Shown: piece after piece, positions 43,901 to 52,209 of the stretch
How positions within the stretch are numbered: the first letter of the stretch is position 1
How the letters are laid out: every line of letters starts with the position of its first letter
Assembly: GCF_000260435.1 (NCBI RefSeq)
Contig: NZ_BACQ01000031.1
Span: forward strand, 1-64,000
Source of the DNA: Lacticaseibacillus zeae DSM 20178 = KCTC 3804
GTDB lineage: Bacteria > Bacillota > Bacilli > Lactobacillales > Lactobacillaceae
Reading direction: 5' to 3'
DNA length: 64,000 nucleotides
Made by a program: the position numbers and the translations under genes
The notes under the pieces: model-generated
Seen by the model: only the letters and a program-made list of their open reading frames with translations
Database searches by the model: none
Told to the model about the DNA's origin: nothing

Positions 43901-45529
43901 TCACTGCATCACAATCGGCGTACCGATATGAAGCAGATGATCATCATGAGTAATCGCAATGACCAACTTGCTTTTGGCCAGTTCTTTGAGTAACCCAATA
44001 ACCGCCGCTCGGATCTCCGGATAGATGTTGGCAGTCGGTTCATCCAAGATGTACATGGACGCATTTTCTTTGCCAAATGCCGCTAAAAGACGCACTAACT
44101 GCAACTCGCCGCTCGACAGCACATCGACCTTCTCATCATAAATATTCCGGAGATTAAACACGTCCGAATCATAAACTTTTGCAAAAAGCGGTGACCTTTT
44201 GACCATTGATAAAGGATCATTTTGTGTCATGCCGGCTAAGTATTCGCGAACCGTCATATGCGGAGACGGGACATCTTGAAACGAAAAACCGATCTCCTTT
44301 TTCCGCAATGTCCGCATATCGATTTGCCTCATCTTGATGCCGTTAATTGAAATGTTGCCCTTCAACTCTGGCTGGTAAATCCCTGTCATCGTTCGGACAA
44401 ACGTGCTCTTACCAACGCCATTGTCCCCAGAAATAACGTATAATCCCGGTGTCTTAAACGAGCAAGATAGATCACGCGAATAGAAAAGTTCCGGTGCATC
44501 GGATTTTTCCTCAAATCGTTCAATGTTAAAAGCATCAACATCAATCCGGTGAATCCGCGCAACATCTTGCATCCCGGTTTGATCGTCCGCCATGTCCAGA
44601 ATTTGCTCCATCCGCGCAAGTGAGGCCCGATATGCTTCAGCGCCGATGGCAATGCCGAAAATCTGATCGACTGAATTGAGTAACTGCCCGAAATACTGGA
44701 GAATAATCGCAAAAAAGCCAATGGTGATACTGCCTCTTAAGACTGCCAGGCCGCCGATGACAAAGAAAAGAGTTTGAAACGCCAACTGCATGACGATTTG
44801 CCAGATTGACATCCAATAATGAATCCAAAAACTTTTGGTGAACGTCTTGAATAGATTGCGACCCACCTGATCGAGCCGCGCTACCTCACTAGGCAGATTT
44901 TCCGCGCCTTTAATCTCGACATATCTGCCAATAAAATCGTTTCTGGCCGAATAATAGTCATTCTGTTTGCCTTTTATTTCTAGGCTCACGCGGTAAATTT
45001 TCTGATGAAAGACAACGTAAATAAGAAAATAAACCGGTAAAAAGACAACCATAATGGTGAAAATTTCAGCATTCGCTCTAAGAACATAAGCGGTGATGGT
45101 GAGCGTCGACACAATGACACTGCACAACCTGACAACTGTGTCGGAGAAAAATGAAACAATTTCAGTCACATCATCATTGATCCGCGCACTTAGGGTTGTC
45201 GGACTCCACTTTAAGATGCTGAGCGTATTTTTTGTGAACAGTCGGAAAATGATTTTTCGATTTAACTCGAGCACCGTTTTTTGTTTGGTCAGAATCTGAA
45301 TATGACTTGTAAAAAAGGAAATACCGAGCCTCAGTATGCTAAGGCCCAGCATTAAGCCAAAGAACAGCACAAACAGGCGCGGATTGCGACTATACACCAA
45401 ACTATCCAGCAACTTGCCTTCGAGATATGTATTGCAGGTGATCAGGCTCGTGCTAATCATCGTAAAGATCACCAAGATGATAAAGGCTGCGCGATGCTTC
45501 TTTAGTGTTTGCCATACGACAGCGTTCAT
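43901..45529 (-). CDS. ABC exporter, fused membrane and ATPase domains
   Basis: A 542-aa half-transporter with six membrane helices (residues ~15-290). The nucleotide-binding domain is compact: Walker A SGDNGVGKSTFVRT near 380, Q-loop GFSFQDVPSP, signature LSSGELQLVRLLAAF (SSGE instead of SGGQ), Walker B SMYILDEPTANIYP and H-loop AITHDDH. The SSGE signature and DEPTANIYP deviate from the usual exporter consensus. It lies alone, with a fragment of the hairpin repeat ending at its ribosome site. Substrate unknown. Confidence 0.87.
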   Translation of the reverse strand: MNAVVWQTLKKHRAAFIILVIFTMISTSLITCNTYLEGKLLDSLVYSRNPRLFVLFFGLMLGLSILRLGISFFTSHIQILTKQKTVLELNRKIIFRLFTKNTLSILKWSPTTLSARINDDVTEIVSFFSDTVVRLCSVIVSTLTITAYVLRANAEIFTIMVVFLPVYFLIYVVFHQKIYRVSLEIKGKQNDYYSARNDFIGRYVEIKGAENLPSEVARLDQVGRNLFKTFTKSFWIHYWMSIWQIVMQLAFQTLFFVIGGLAVLRGSITIGFFAIILQYFGQLLNSVDQIFGIAIGAEAYRASLARMEQILDMADDQTGMQDVARIHRIDVDAFNIERFEEKSDAPELFYSRDLSCSFKTPGLYVISGDNGVGKSTFVRTMTGIYQPELKGNISINGIKMRQIDMRTLRKKEIGFSFQDVPSPHMTVREYLAGMTQNDPLSMVKRSPLFAKVYDSDVFNLRNIYDEKVDVLSSGELQLVRLLAAFGKENASMYILDEPTANIYPEIRAAVIGLLKELAKSKLVIAITHDDHLLHIGTPIVMQ

Positions 45530-45542
45530 TGAAACACCTCCT

Positions 45543-45565
45543 GAGCGTGAGCCAGCGCGAGTGAA
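45543..45565. repeat. Fragment of the intergenic hairpin repeat (copy G)
   Basis: GAGCGTGAGCCAGCGCGAGTGAAC is one end of the ~120-bp repeat. On the minus strand the ABC gene reads ...GGCTCACGCTCAGGAGGTG: the repeat runs straight into the ribosome site. Confidence 0.65.
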
Positions 45566-45880
45566 CTAAGGATAGTTATGGTTTTACGCCTGACAAGGTT
45601 TTTGTCAATGAGCTTATAATCTTATTTTAATCTTATAATGGTTGTATAATCTAAAGCTGTTCGCCATTCTCCTTGGCTTGGTCCGCTTCTCACCTTAAAT
45701 ACGACTCATCTGACACAGGAAGCAGATTTGAATATATGTAAATCGCCAGTCTTCAAATTTCAACCTTTCGCGAAATCAAACTGAGCAGATATAGTGGGCA
45801 TGTTGCTGAACAAAAATCAGTGCTATTTAAATGGTCAAGTGATATCAAATTTCAACATCACATATGTACATTGTTAAGAC
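45566..45880. other. Intergenic region upstream of toxin-antitoxin genes
   Basis: About 315 bp of AT-rich sequence with no gene recognised. It should hold the ABC promoter on the minus strand and the toxin promoter at its right end. Confidence 0.4.
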
Positions 45881-45885
45881 TTATA

Positions 45886-45901
45886 TGATATAATTGACGT
45901 A
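45886..45901 (+). promoter_or_regulatory. Extended -10 promoter giving a leaderless toxin mRNA
   Basis: TGATATAAT (45886-45894) is a perfect extended -10. Only six bases separate it from the ATG at 45901, so transcription should begin at or next to the start codon, leaving no room for a ribosome site. Confidence 0.65.
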
Positions 45902-46266
45902 TGGAAAATCCAGTGTTTGAGTCCTACGAACGTCCTAATGGGCATGATGAATTTGTTGAATGGATTGCCGAACTACCGATTAAGGATCGAGCCAAAGTCT
46001 ATCAAGTAATTACGGATACTGAGGAGCAGGGCCTTCTAGTGGCACAGAGAATGGCATGGGTTAAAAAGATTACGACAGAAAAGAATCTTTACGAACTACG
46101 CAGCAAAACAAGTAACAATATCCAACGTATGCTGTATTTTCACGTTCAGGGTAATCAGTACGTTATTACACACGGTTTCACCAAAAAGACACAGAAGACG
46201 CCTTTCAAGGAAATTAAGCATGCCTTGGATCTCAGAAAGGAATGGCGTTCAACCCATGAAAATTGA
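45901..46266 (+). CDS. RelE/HigB-type toxin (phage Gp49-like)
   Basis: A 121-aa probable mRNA-cutting toxin of the RelE superfamily. The core of the Gp49-like fold is visible: FVEWIAELPIKDRAKVYQVI, then KNLYELRSKTSNNIQRMLYFHVQGNQYVITHGFTKKTQKTP, with the LyxLR and strand order typical of the group (shown as segments under 20 residues in family alignments). No ribosome site. It overlaps the antitoxin gene by 11 bp. Bacterial RelE-type toxins act on translating mRNA; activity here is inferred. Confidence 0.88.
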   Translation: MENPVFESYERPNGHDEFVEWIAELPIKDRAKVYQVITDTEEQGLLVAQRMAWVKKITTEKNLYELRSKTSNNIQRMLYFHVQGNQYVITHGFTKKTQKTPFKEIKHALDLRKEWRSTHEN

Positions 46267-46522
46267 TGAATTATTGAAAAAAGAAATGCAGAACCCAGAA
46301 TTTGCCAGTGCTTATACACTAGACAAGGAACGCTCGGCGGCAGCCTTGGCACTTTATCACGCACGGGAAGCGGCAGGCCTCACACAAGCTGACCTAGCAG
46401 AACGTGCCGGTGTACCACAGACAACGATTGCCCGAATCGAACGGGGCGATAATGTCTCATTTAATAAATTGACAGAAATTGCTCATGCTATGGGTAAAAA
46501 GGTCTATGTTAAGATCGCTTGA
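46256..46522 (+). CDS. XRE-type antitoxin
   Basis: An 88-aa helix-turn-helix protein. N-terminal extension MKIDELLKKEMQNPEFASAY, HTH AREAAGLTQADLAERAGVPQTTIARIERG and a tail KLTEIAHAMGKKVYVKIA. It pairs with the upstream toxin (overlapping genes, toxin first, as in HigBA-type modules). ATG 46256 gives the family's usual length. It probably represses the pair's promoter. Confidence 0.9.
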   Translation: MKIDELLKKEMQNPEFASAYTLDKERSAAALALYHAREAAGLTQADLAERAGVPQTTIARIERGDNVSFNKLTEIAHAMGKKVYVKIA

Positions 46523-46563
46523 TAACTTTACTGGAATCCGATATACGGATTCCAGCCTACATA

Positions 46564-46608
46564 AAATGACCTGCAATTGCCGAACTTTCCGGGCATTGCA
46601 GGTCATTT
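46564..46608. terminator. Terminator of the toxin-antitoxin operon
   Basis: Perfect 14-bp stem AAATGACCTGCAAT / ATTGCAGGTCATTT. An additional small hairpin GGAATCCGATATACGGATTCC lies just before at 46532-46552. Confidence 0.88.
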
Positions 46609-46764
46609 GTTTAGGTGCAAAGATCTCCCTTTGCTATATTTAATTCGATGAACCTCACTGCGATCCCGATAAAATAATCAATCCATAAGATGCGCACAAA
46701 TGTTTTGGCCGTTTAATGATCTTGCATTTAGGACTGAACAGATTGCTCACTATGAATGAACATT

Positions 46765-47631
46765 TTAATCAATTTGCGACTTCTTAACCGGTAACGACAT
46801 CCAAACAATCGAAAGCACAATCAGGGCGCCGCCGAGCAGAAAGGCCGGAGTGATTTGAATCGTGAAAAATGGCAACGAGTAGATCAAGACAAAAATTGGG
46901 TTAAGCGCTCGGATCAAATTGGCATCGCGAAACGAGATAAACTTTAGCCCACGATAAAACAGTAATAACCCGAGAAAGCCTGAACAAAACGCCGAAATAG
47001 CAACGGCACCCATGCCCATGTTGGGTGAAAAAGAGAGCTTGCCGCTTCCGGCGAGTATCAATCCGAGAATAACGACGGCGTTGCCTTGGTTGTATAAGAG
47101 TAATATTTTCTCATCAACCTGGGTCAGTGCCTTTTTGGCTAACGTGTTCGTCAACGCGAAGCTGAAGGTGTACCCAAACGCACAGGCAAGCCCGATGATG
47201 TTGTTCACATTTCCCGAGAAATCAGAGACCAGTGCGGTACCGGCAATGCAAAGCAGAATCGGCACGAGCTCACGGCGGTCAAATTTTTCATGCAGCATAA
47301 GCACCGACAGCAAAATGGCGAAGACAATGTAAAACCGTCCGATCAACCCGACGCTCACCGGATCAAGGAAAAAGAGGCTTAGGTATTGCAAAAAGATGCC
47401 CAAGCAATTAGTCAGTCCTAAAATCCAGACAACCGGCTGCTTAATCCACACCATTTTTGTTTTGGTCATCGCGATTGTGCCCAGCGTCAGCACCAGTGAA
47501 ATAAGTGCATTATAAAAGCTTGCAGCCAGTGGCGATAGCGTGATCATCGACCATTTGTTCATCACCGGCGTCAGCGCCATCACCGCCACCGACAACCCAT
47601 TCAGCAGTAAGCCATAGCGACGGCTACTCAT
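46765..47631 (-). CDS. EamA/DMT-family transporter
   Basis: 288 aa with ten predicted helices arranged as two EamA halves (residues ~8-140 and ~150-283), each ending in a strand of I/L/V and a glycine-rich segment (LVPILLCIAGTALV; AFLLGGALIVLSIVWM). DMT transporters export metabolites such as amino acids, but the substrate here is unknown. ATG 47631 overlaps the end of the broken NUDIX gene (its stop is at 47624), implying translational coupling in the ancestral operon. Confidence 0.82.
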   Translation of the reverse strand: MSSRRYGLLLNGLSVAVMALTPVMNKWSMITLSPLAASFYNALISLVLTLGTIAMTKTKMVWIKQPVVWILGLTNCLGIFLQYLSLFFLDPVSVGLIGRFYIVFAILLSVLMLHEKFDRRELVPILLCIAGTALVSDFSGNVNNIIGLACAFGYTFSFALTNTLAKKALTQVDEKILLLYNQGNAVVILGLILAGSGKLSFSPNMGMGAVAISAFCSGFLGLLLFYRGLKFISFRDANLIRALNPIFVLIYSLPFFTIQITPAFLLGGALIVLSIVWMSLPVKKSQID

Positions 47632-48038
47632 TTGGCCACCCGATATGGCGGAAAATCTGGCAGTAAACATCGTCATGAAACGATCTGTCAGCATCCGGCA
47701 ACGGGGCAATTAACAACTTTCGATCGTCGGTTTCAGAAGACGCCGGAATCGCCTCCAGCCGATCAACTTCGGCGCGGACGACCGCTGTGACATGTCCAGT
47801 CGGTAACACATAATAAACCCAAAGGCACGATTGAACCCGGCTTAATCACGGCGCCAGATTCTTCAAACGACTCACGCACCGCCGCTTGGGCAAGTGTCTC
47901 GCCGGCTTCCAACTTGCCACCGGTCAGCTCCCACCGGCGTTTGGAATTATGTACCCAGATAATGCCGCCATTAAAAAATTGAACAACCAGCACCGAATCC
48001 AGCCTTTGCGGAACCGTTTCAAAATGAACCTCGACCAT
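47624..48038 (-). pseudogene. NUDIX hydrolase, frameshifted
   Basis: The NUDIX box is clear in the first part (GGKLEAGETLAQAAVRESFEESGA). After GSIVPLG the frame runs into LLCVTDWTCHSGRPRRS and a stop. The natural continuation (YYVLPTGHVTAVVRAEVDRLE...FRHIGWPNE) is in another frame from about 47815 to 47624. The shift is within GGGTTTATTATG. So the protein is broken unless the difference is a sequencing error. The NUDIX family hydrolyses nucleoside diphosphate derivatives. Confidence 0.82.
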
Positions 48039-48284
48039 ATCGAATCACCTCTTCATTTATTTGGTTAAAAGCGCGGAGATTGATTGTATAACGAGCATTG
48101 TAGGAGTGTCAATCATATTTTTTACTGCTACGAGGTTTCGTTTCCCGCACAATACAATTTGATCGGCGAACTGTCCGGCTCTGATCACTATTTGGTCATT
48201 TATTTTGATGTTTCTCTGACAATCACTTTCCATGAGTTTGAAACATCATTATTAGATAAAGGCCAAAAATAAATCGTAAAAATG
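48039..48284. other. Intergenic stretch, nothing recognised
   Basis: About 245 bp between the NUDIX start and the terminator. I find no gene here; short open frames lack ribosome sites. Confidence 0.4.
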
Positions 48285-48313
48285 CGGCAAAAAAGCCCAT
48301 GCGCGCTGCATGG
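48285..48313 (-). terminator. Terminator of the 48327 HTH gene
   Basis: Minus-strand stem CCATGC-AGCGC-GCATGG followed by GCTTTTTTGCC. Confidence 0.8.
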
Positions 48314-48326
48314 ACCAATTTGTAGC

Positions 48327-48614
48327 CTAATCATCTGCCAAAGTCACATCAAGTGTTTTGCCAAGTGCCATTGCAATTTTGCGCAAAGTATCAAGACTTG
48401 TACGCTCGCCCAGTTCAACTCGGGCAATCTCTCTTTGGGGTACACCGGCTGCCGCTGCAAGATCTCTTTGCGATAATCCGGCGGCGTCACGTGCTTTCAT
48501 AAATTGATAAGCGGCCATTAAACGAACCTTCCCCTGATCAAACTGCTCTTTTGCCTCAGGGTGAACCGTATATTTAGCTATCAGATCTTCAATCTTTAAT
48601 GTTCTCGGTGTCAT
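48327..48614 (-). CDS. XRE-type antitoxin-like protein, orphan
   Basis: A 95-aa protein with HTH FMKARDAAGLSQRDLAAAAGVPQREIARVELG and the tail LDTLRKIAMALGKTLDVTLADD. It is similar in layout to the antitoxin at 46256-46522 (same helix-turn-helix pattern and ALGK tail). No toxin gene is adjacent. ATG 48614 follows a good AGGGGAG; the longer frame to 48653 is unnecessary. Probably a solitary antitoxin homologue or regulator. Confidence 0.75.
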   Translation of the reverse strand: MTPRTLKIEDLIAKYTVHPEAKEQFDQGKVRLMAAYQFMKARDAAGLSQRDLAAAAGVPQREIARVELGERTSLDTLRKIAMALGKTLDVTLADD

Positions 48615-48636
48615 CCTCAGCTCCCCTTTGCTTTGA

Positions 48637-48849
48637 TCAAATAACAGATCCAAGTGTGACTGCCTTATAAAGAGCGTTGAAAAGCGAAGCCAACATTATA
48701 CCAGCACGCACGTAATACGGCAGTCGCTTCATTTTAGTGGACGGCCACAAAGATAGTAACGTTTGTATCCCAGCAACGATCAACGCTAAAACAATAACCA
48801 ACGCCAGAACTGCCAACAACAACATTAAAATCGTCCCAATCACTGCCAT
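48637..48849 (-). CDS. Small membrane protein, unknown
   Basis: A 70-aa protein with one long N-terminal hydrophobic helix (residues ~4-32) and a second hydrophobic segment near 47-62. AGAAAGAAGG precedes the ATG at 48849 by about 11 nt. It lies just upstream of the HTH gene (22 bp) and could be co-transcribed. Family not recognised. Confidence 0.6.
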   Translation of the reverse strand: MAVIGTILMLLLAVLALVIVLALIVAGIQTLLSLWPSTKMKRLPYYVRAGIMLASLFNALYKAVTLGSVI

Positions 48850-48975
48850 GGCTGCCTACCTTCTTTCTTGTAAAGCTGTGCGTCTGCCAATAGTAGCCAT
48901 ATTATTCCATAACAACTCAATCCGCGTCAATCTTTTGTTTTGGCTTTAATTCTTCCCCAGTCTTTAAGTCACTGC

Positions 48976-49305
48976 CTACTGTCGCACTTTTTCTGAAAAC
49001 ACCTCTTTTGACACATAAGTCACACGCTTCACGTACTGCCCCTTATGCCTCACCGCTACATACTTCCCATCCGGATCATAGCCGGTCATCTCTTTCAGTA
49101 CCAGCGTCGGCTTTGTCTGCGTTGCGGTATACAACTCGACATTGCGATAACGCTGTGTACCTTGTGGGACTTTTGCGTAGCTTGTTTGTTCGGGTACGAA
49201 TGGATTGATAAGATCTGTCCATTGATTGTGAATCAGCAATATGCCGGCAACCGCAACCATGACCAGTGCTGCCAATGTACTACCCAAAATTTTGGCCTTT
49301 TTCAT
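48976..49305 (-). CDS. YxeA-family (DUF1093) exported small protein
   Basis: A 109-aa protein with an N-terminal membrane/signal helix (MKKAKILGSTLAALVMVAVAG) and the YxeA-type domain YRNVELYTATQTKPTLVLKE...GKYVAVRHKGQYVKRVTYVS. Such genes accompany the ABC ATPase and permease linked to lactococcin-972-type bacteriocin loci. Start codon overlaps the ATPase stop (ATGA), so the two are translationally coupled. Confidence 0.85.
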   Translation of the reverse strand: MKKAKILGSTLAALVMVAVAGILLIHNQWTDLINPFVPEQTSYAKVPQGTQRYRNVELYTATQTKPTLVLKEMTGYDPDGKYVAVRHKGQYVKRVTYVSKEVFSEKVRQ

Positions 49306-49979
49306 GCAGGTTTCTCTCCCTTAGCAATATTTTCGGTAATGGTGATGCGGCAATTTTCGACCCGAATCAAGTAATCACAATGGCGCCAGACCTCAGCTGT
49401 ATGCGTGGCGACGATGATCGTCGCTTGATCGCCAAAGTCATGTAGTAGATGCCGGGTCACCTCATCGGCATTGTCTGCATCCAGTGAGCCGGTGGGTTCA
49501 TCGGCGAAAATAATCGTCGGTTTCTTCAGCAATAAGCGCGCCAAGGCCAGTCGCTGCTGCTCGCCGCCACTGAGTGTAAAAATGCGTTGCTTCAAGTCAA
49601 CATTTGCCAATCCCAACTGCTGCAAAACTTCTTTCATAGCAATGGTTTGTTCTTGACGTGATAGCCGCTGATTGGCTAAGCCGATTTTCAGATTATAGGC
49701 AACAGTCTCTTTATCGACTAATCCAAAATTCTGAAAAATAAAACCGAATTTATCCCGCCGCAGCTGAGGTAGATTTTTGGTTGAAACCGGCTGATCATCC
49801 ACCATGACAGTGCCTGCCGTGGCGGTTTCCAAACCACCGAGAATGTTGAGAAAAGTCGTCTTCCCTGTACCACTTTTACCAATAATGGCATAGCTTTTAC
49901 CTTGTACCAGCTGACAATTGACATTTTCAAAGATCATTCGCTGGGCAAACTTTTTCGTAAGTCCTTTCACTTCAATCAT
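49302..49979 (-). CDS. ABC transporter ATP-binding protein (bacteriocin-associated type)
   Basis: 225 aa. Walker A GKSGTGKTTFLNIL near residue 40, Q-loop FQNFGLVDKETV, signature TLSGGEQQRLALARL, Walker B IIFADEPTGSLD and H-loop VATHTAE. LolD/MacB-like length. The ATG at 49979 begins MIEVKGLTKKF after AGAGGAAAAA. The frame is open upstream to 50138, but without coding resemblance. Its partner permease is truncated (50024-50242), so the complex is probably not functional. Confidence 0.9.
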   Translation of the reverse strand: MIEVKGLTKKFAQRMIFENVNCQLVQGKSYAIIGKSGTGKTTFLNILGGLETATAGTVMVDDQPVSTKNLPQLRRDKFGFIFQNFGLVDKETVAYNLKIGLANQRLSRQEQTIAMKEVLQQLGLANVDLKQRIFTLSGGEQQRLALARLLLKKPTIIFADEPTGSLDADNADEVTRHLLHDFGDQATIIVATHTAEVWRHCDYLIRVENCRITITENIAKGEKPA

Positions 49980-50023
49980 GTACCTTTTTCCTCTCTTGTC
50001 AGTTACTAAATGCGCGCTAGCTC

Positions 50024-50273
50024 TTAAAGTCCGCGATTCAGCGTTGCCAAAACTCTGCGCTGTGCCCGCCATGCCACGAGTAGAATAATTCCTGCCTCGA
50101 TGAAAAGATAAGGCGTCAATGCGAATGCGAATTGCCACTTCCCGCGTAAAATCATCACACCACCAATGAGACAGGCATCGATGAAAATATTGGCTAGCAA
50201 AAAAGTGCGAATAAATTGATAGTTGAAATTAATGAAGATCATTTCAACAAACTGGCATGTTGTTGAGCAACTG
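50024..50273 (-). pseudogene. C-terminal remnant of DUF1430-type ABC permease
   Basis: About 80 codons, open to the stop codon of the methyltransferase at 50274-50276 with no N-terminal part. It has two membrane helices (IRTFLLANIFIDACLIGGVMIL and FALTPYLFIEAGIILLVAWRA) and ends RRVLATLNRGL. In the standard ABC/YxeA operon the first gene is a ~650-aa permease with such a C-terminus. Its loss coincides exactly with the left edge of the AT-rich cluster, suggesting that cluster replaced the rest. Family assignment is inference from context and topology. Confidence 0.6.
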
Positions 50274-50945
50274 CTATGTTAAAGAAACATTTTGAGCTAT
50301 GCCTAACCAGTCTCTTATAAGTCCGCCAGGGTACCTCGACCTCTCAGAGTTAACGGGTTTAGGCCCGTATACTATTTTAAAACCGGCATTCTCCAATAAA
50401 TGGCATATGTCTTGAAAGGACAAATATAGCTTATTAGGTACGTCTGCCCTATATTTTAATTTTAAGCTGCCATTTTTTGACATAGACAAACTTTTCCAAT
50501 TAGGCCATATATCCGTGCCTATCGCAGGAAGCTCAAAAATCAAGAAACCCTCTTTGGTGAGCCTGTCTTTTAAAAGTCGAAATCTTTCTACGACATTTGG
50601 AAAGTTCCCATTGACCAGGACCTCACTACAAATCATATAATCAAATGCTTTTATATGGGGAAAGGCTTCAGTGTAGCTTCCATAGTCAAAATGAGTAGCA
50701 TATTGTGGATAATTTTCTTTGGCATTCTTTATACTGGTGTGAGCAATATCACAGGCATACACATTCCAGCCTTCTTTCAATAAAGGAAAAACATTTCTGC
50801 CCGTACCAAGTCCAACATAAAGCCCTGCATTTTGTTTAGGAACAGCCTTCTTTATGATCTTCTCTATAGGCAATGGCTTACGTTTATCATTCCATTCTCT
50901 TTTGTAGTATTCGTCCCATCTCTTATCTTCACCATCAAAGTTCAT
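50274..50945 (-). CDS. Class I SAM-dependent methyltransferase
   Basis: A 223-aa Rossmann methyltransferase: SAM-binding LYVGLGTGRNVFPLLKEG near residues 42-59, acidic end of strand 2 in VYACDIAHTSIKNAKE, HFDYGSYTEAFPHIKAFDYMICSEVL, then the LFEL-type FLIFELPAIGTDIWPN strand. Last gene of the four-gene cluster; ATG overlaps the stop of the MFS gene by 11 bp. A modification of the cluster's product is likely. S-, N- or O-methylation cannot be told. Confidence 0.85.
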   Translation of the reverse strand: MNFDGEDKRWDEYYKREWNDKRKPLPIEKIIKKAVPKQNAGLYVGLGTGRNVFPLLKEGWNVYACDIAHTSIKNAKENYPQYATHFDYGSYTEAFPHIKAFDYMICSEVLVNGNFPNVVERFRLLKDRLTKEGFLIFELPAIGTDIWPNWKSLSMSKNGSLKLKYRADVPNKLYLSFQDICHLLENAGFKIVYGPKPVNSERSRYPGGLIRDWLGIAQNVSLT

Positions 50946-52209
50946 CTTTTAGCTCCTCTTTATTTAACCCTCGATACATATACGCATGTGCTGATACCGC
51001 TGCGGTTAGAGTAAACATAAGAAAGGATATGAGGCCGTTAGATGACACTGCTGCGCTACCAAACATTGTTGGGCCTAAAATGTTCTGCAACTGTCCCCCC
51101 AAATTTATAGCACTCAAGTCAGTGGTTAAGGATTCAGAACGACTATAAATCACCATGTACATCGCTAAGGCAGCACTGCTAAATAACTCGGCTAAGACTT
51201 GACTGACTATTAACATTAACAAAGCCATAAAGATGAGAGTATCAATATGCATTACGGTTGTTACGGACGTGACAAGGAATGAAGCTGCTATTATTGCGCC
51301 TGATATAACCCATAGCCTATCATACCTTCTATTTTCAGCGGCCCAGGTGTTTACCTTCCCTTGAAATAAGGAAATAACCACTGTATTAATAATAAAGGCC
51401 ATCGGTGATAGCCAACTATAGTTTTTAAAGTACATGACAACTATTAATGGAACATACACACTCAATAAAGTCCTATGAAAAGAAAACAGGAAATTCTCCA
51501 TGATAAGCAATCTTCTAAACTTATTTGCCAATGCAGACTTTATCACCTTTATAGATATTGGCTTTTTTAAAACCTTACCAGACGTTACAGCTACACCTTT
51601 CAATGCCGTTCTGTATAAAAAAATCACCAGCAAAAAAGACAGGGAATTTGTAATCACAGTTGGCATTAATCCCCAATTTATAGCGAGCAATAAAAAACTA
51701 AATCCAGCTCCTAGACCATATCCAATGTTTGTTGGCAACATCATTTTACCCATCAAAACTGTCGCGTCTCTTTTGGATAAAGGCGAAATTATTAGACTTC
51801 TAGTTAAAGAAGCAGCAGATCTATCTATAATTCCAAATAAGGACATATATATTAAGAATTGAAGATTGCCGCTTATAAACAGCCAGCATAGTGCACCCAC
51901 GCCTCTTAAAAAATATGAAATTGAAAACAATTTAAGCCTTCCATATTTATCTGCTAAATAACCCACTGGCAGCGATGATATCATCCCTGTTATCGCAGAT
52001 AAGGTTAGCCCTATCCCAATAATACTCGGAGATACGTGACTGTACGTAGAGAAAAAAACCGTTGAGACACTAACGAATGATCCAGTCCCAAAGGAATCAA
52101 TTCCTGAAGAAAGCAAAGCAGCAAACTGTATATTGTTTCTAGGCTTTTGTTTTCTTACCACAGGCTGGACACCTCGGATTTTTTGGTATAGGAAGTTTAT
52201 AATAATCAT
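50935..52209 (-). CDS. MFS-family exporter of the carrier/E1-like cluster
   Basis: About 424 aa, 12 predicted helices. Motif A is present as SSLPVGYLADKYGRLKLF near residues 75-92; ALLSSGIDSFGTGSFVSVSTVF begins the first helix. Start uncertain: ATG 52209 lies inside the E1-like gene (71-bp overlap) without a ribosome site, while GTG 52161 has GAGGTG 8 nt before it and gives a 408-aa protein beginning VVRKQKPR. It probably exports the product of the neighbouring enzymes. Confidence 0.85.
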   Translation of the reverse strand: MIIINFLYQKIRGVQPVVRKQKPRNNIQFAALLSSGIDSFGTGSFVSVSTVFFSTYSHVSPSIIGIGLTLSAITGMISSLPVGYLADKYGRLKLFSISYFLRGVGALCWLFISGNLQFLIYMSLFGIIDRSAASLTRSLIISPLSKRDATVLMGKMMLPTNIGYGLGAGFSFLLLAINWGLMPTVITNSLSFLLVIFLYRTALKGVAVTSGKVLKKPISIKVIKSALANKFRRLLIMENFLFSFHRTLLSVYVPLIVVMYFKNYSWLSPMAFIINTVVISLFQGKVNTWAAENRRYDRLWVISGAIIAASFLVTSVTTVMHIDTLIFMALLMLIVSQVLAELFSSAALAMYMVIYSRSESLTTDLSAINLGGQLQNILGPTMFGSAAVSSNGLISFLMFTLTAAVSAHAYMYRGLNKEELKDEL

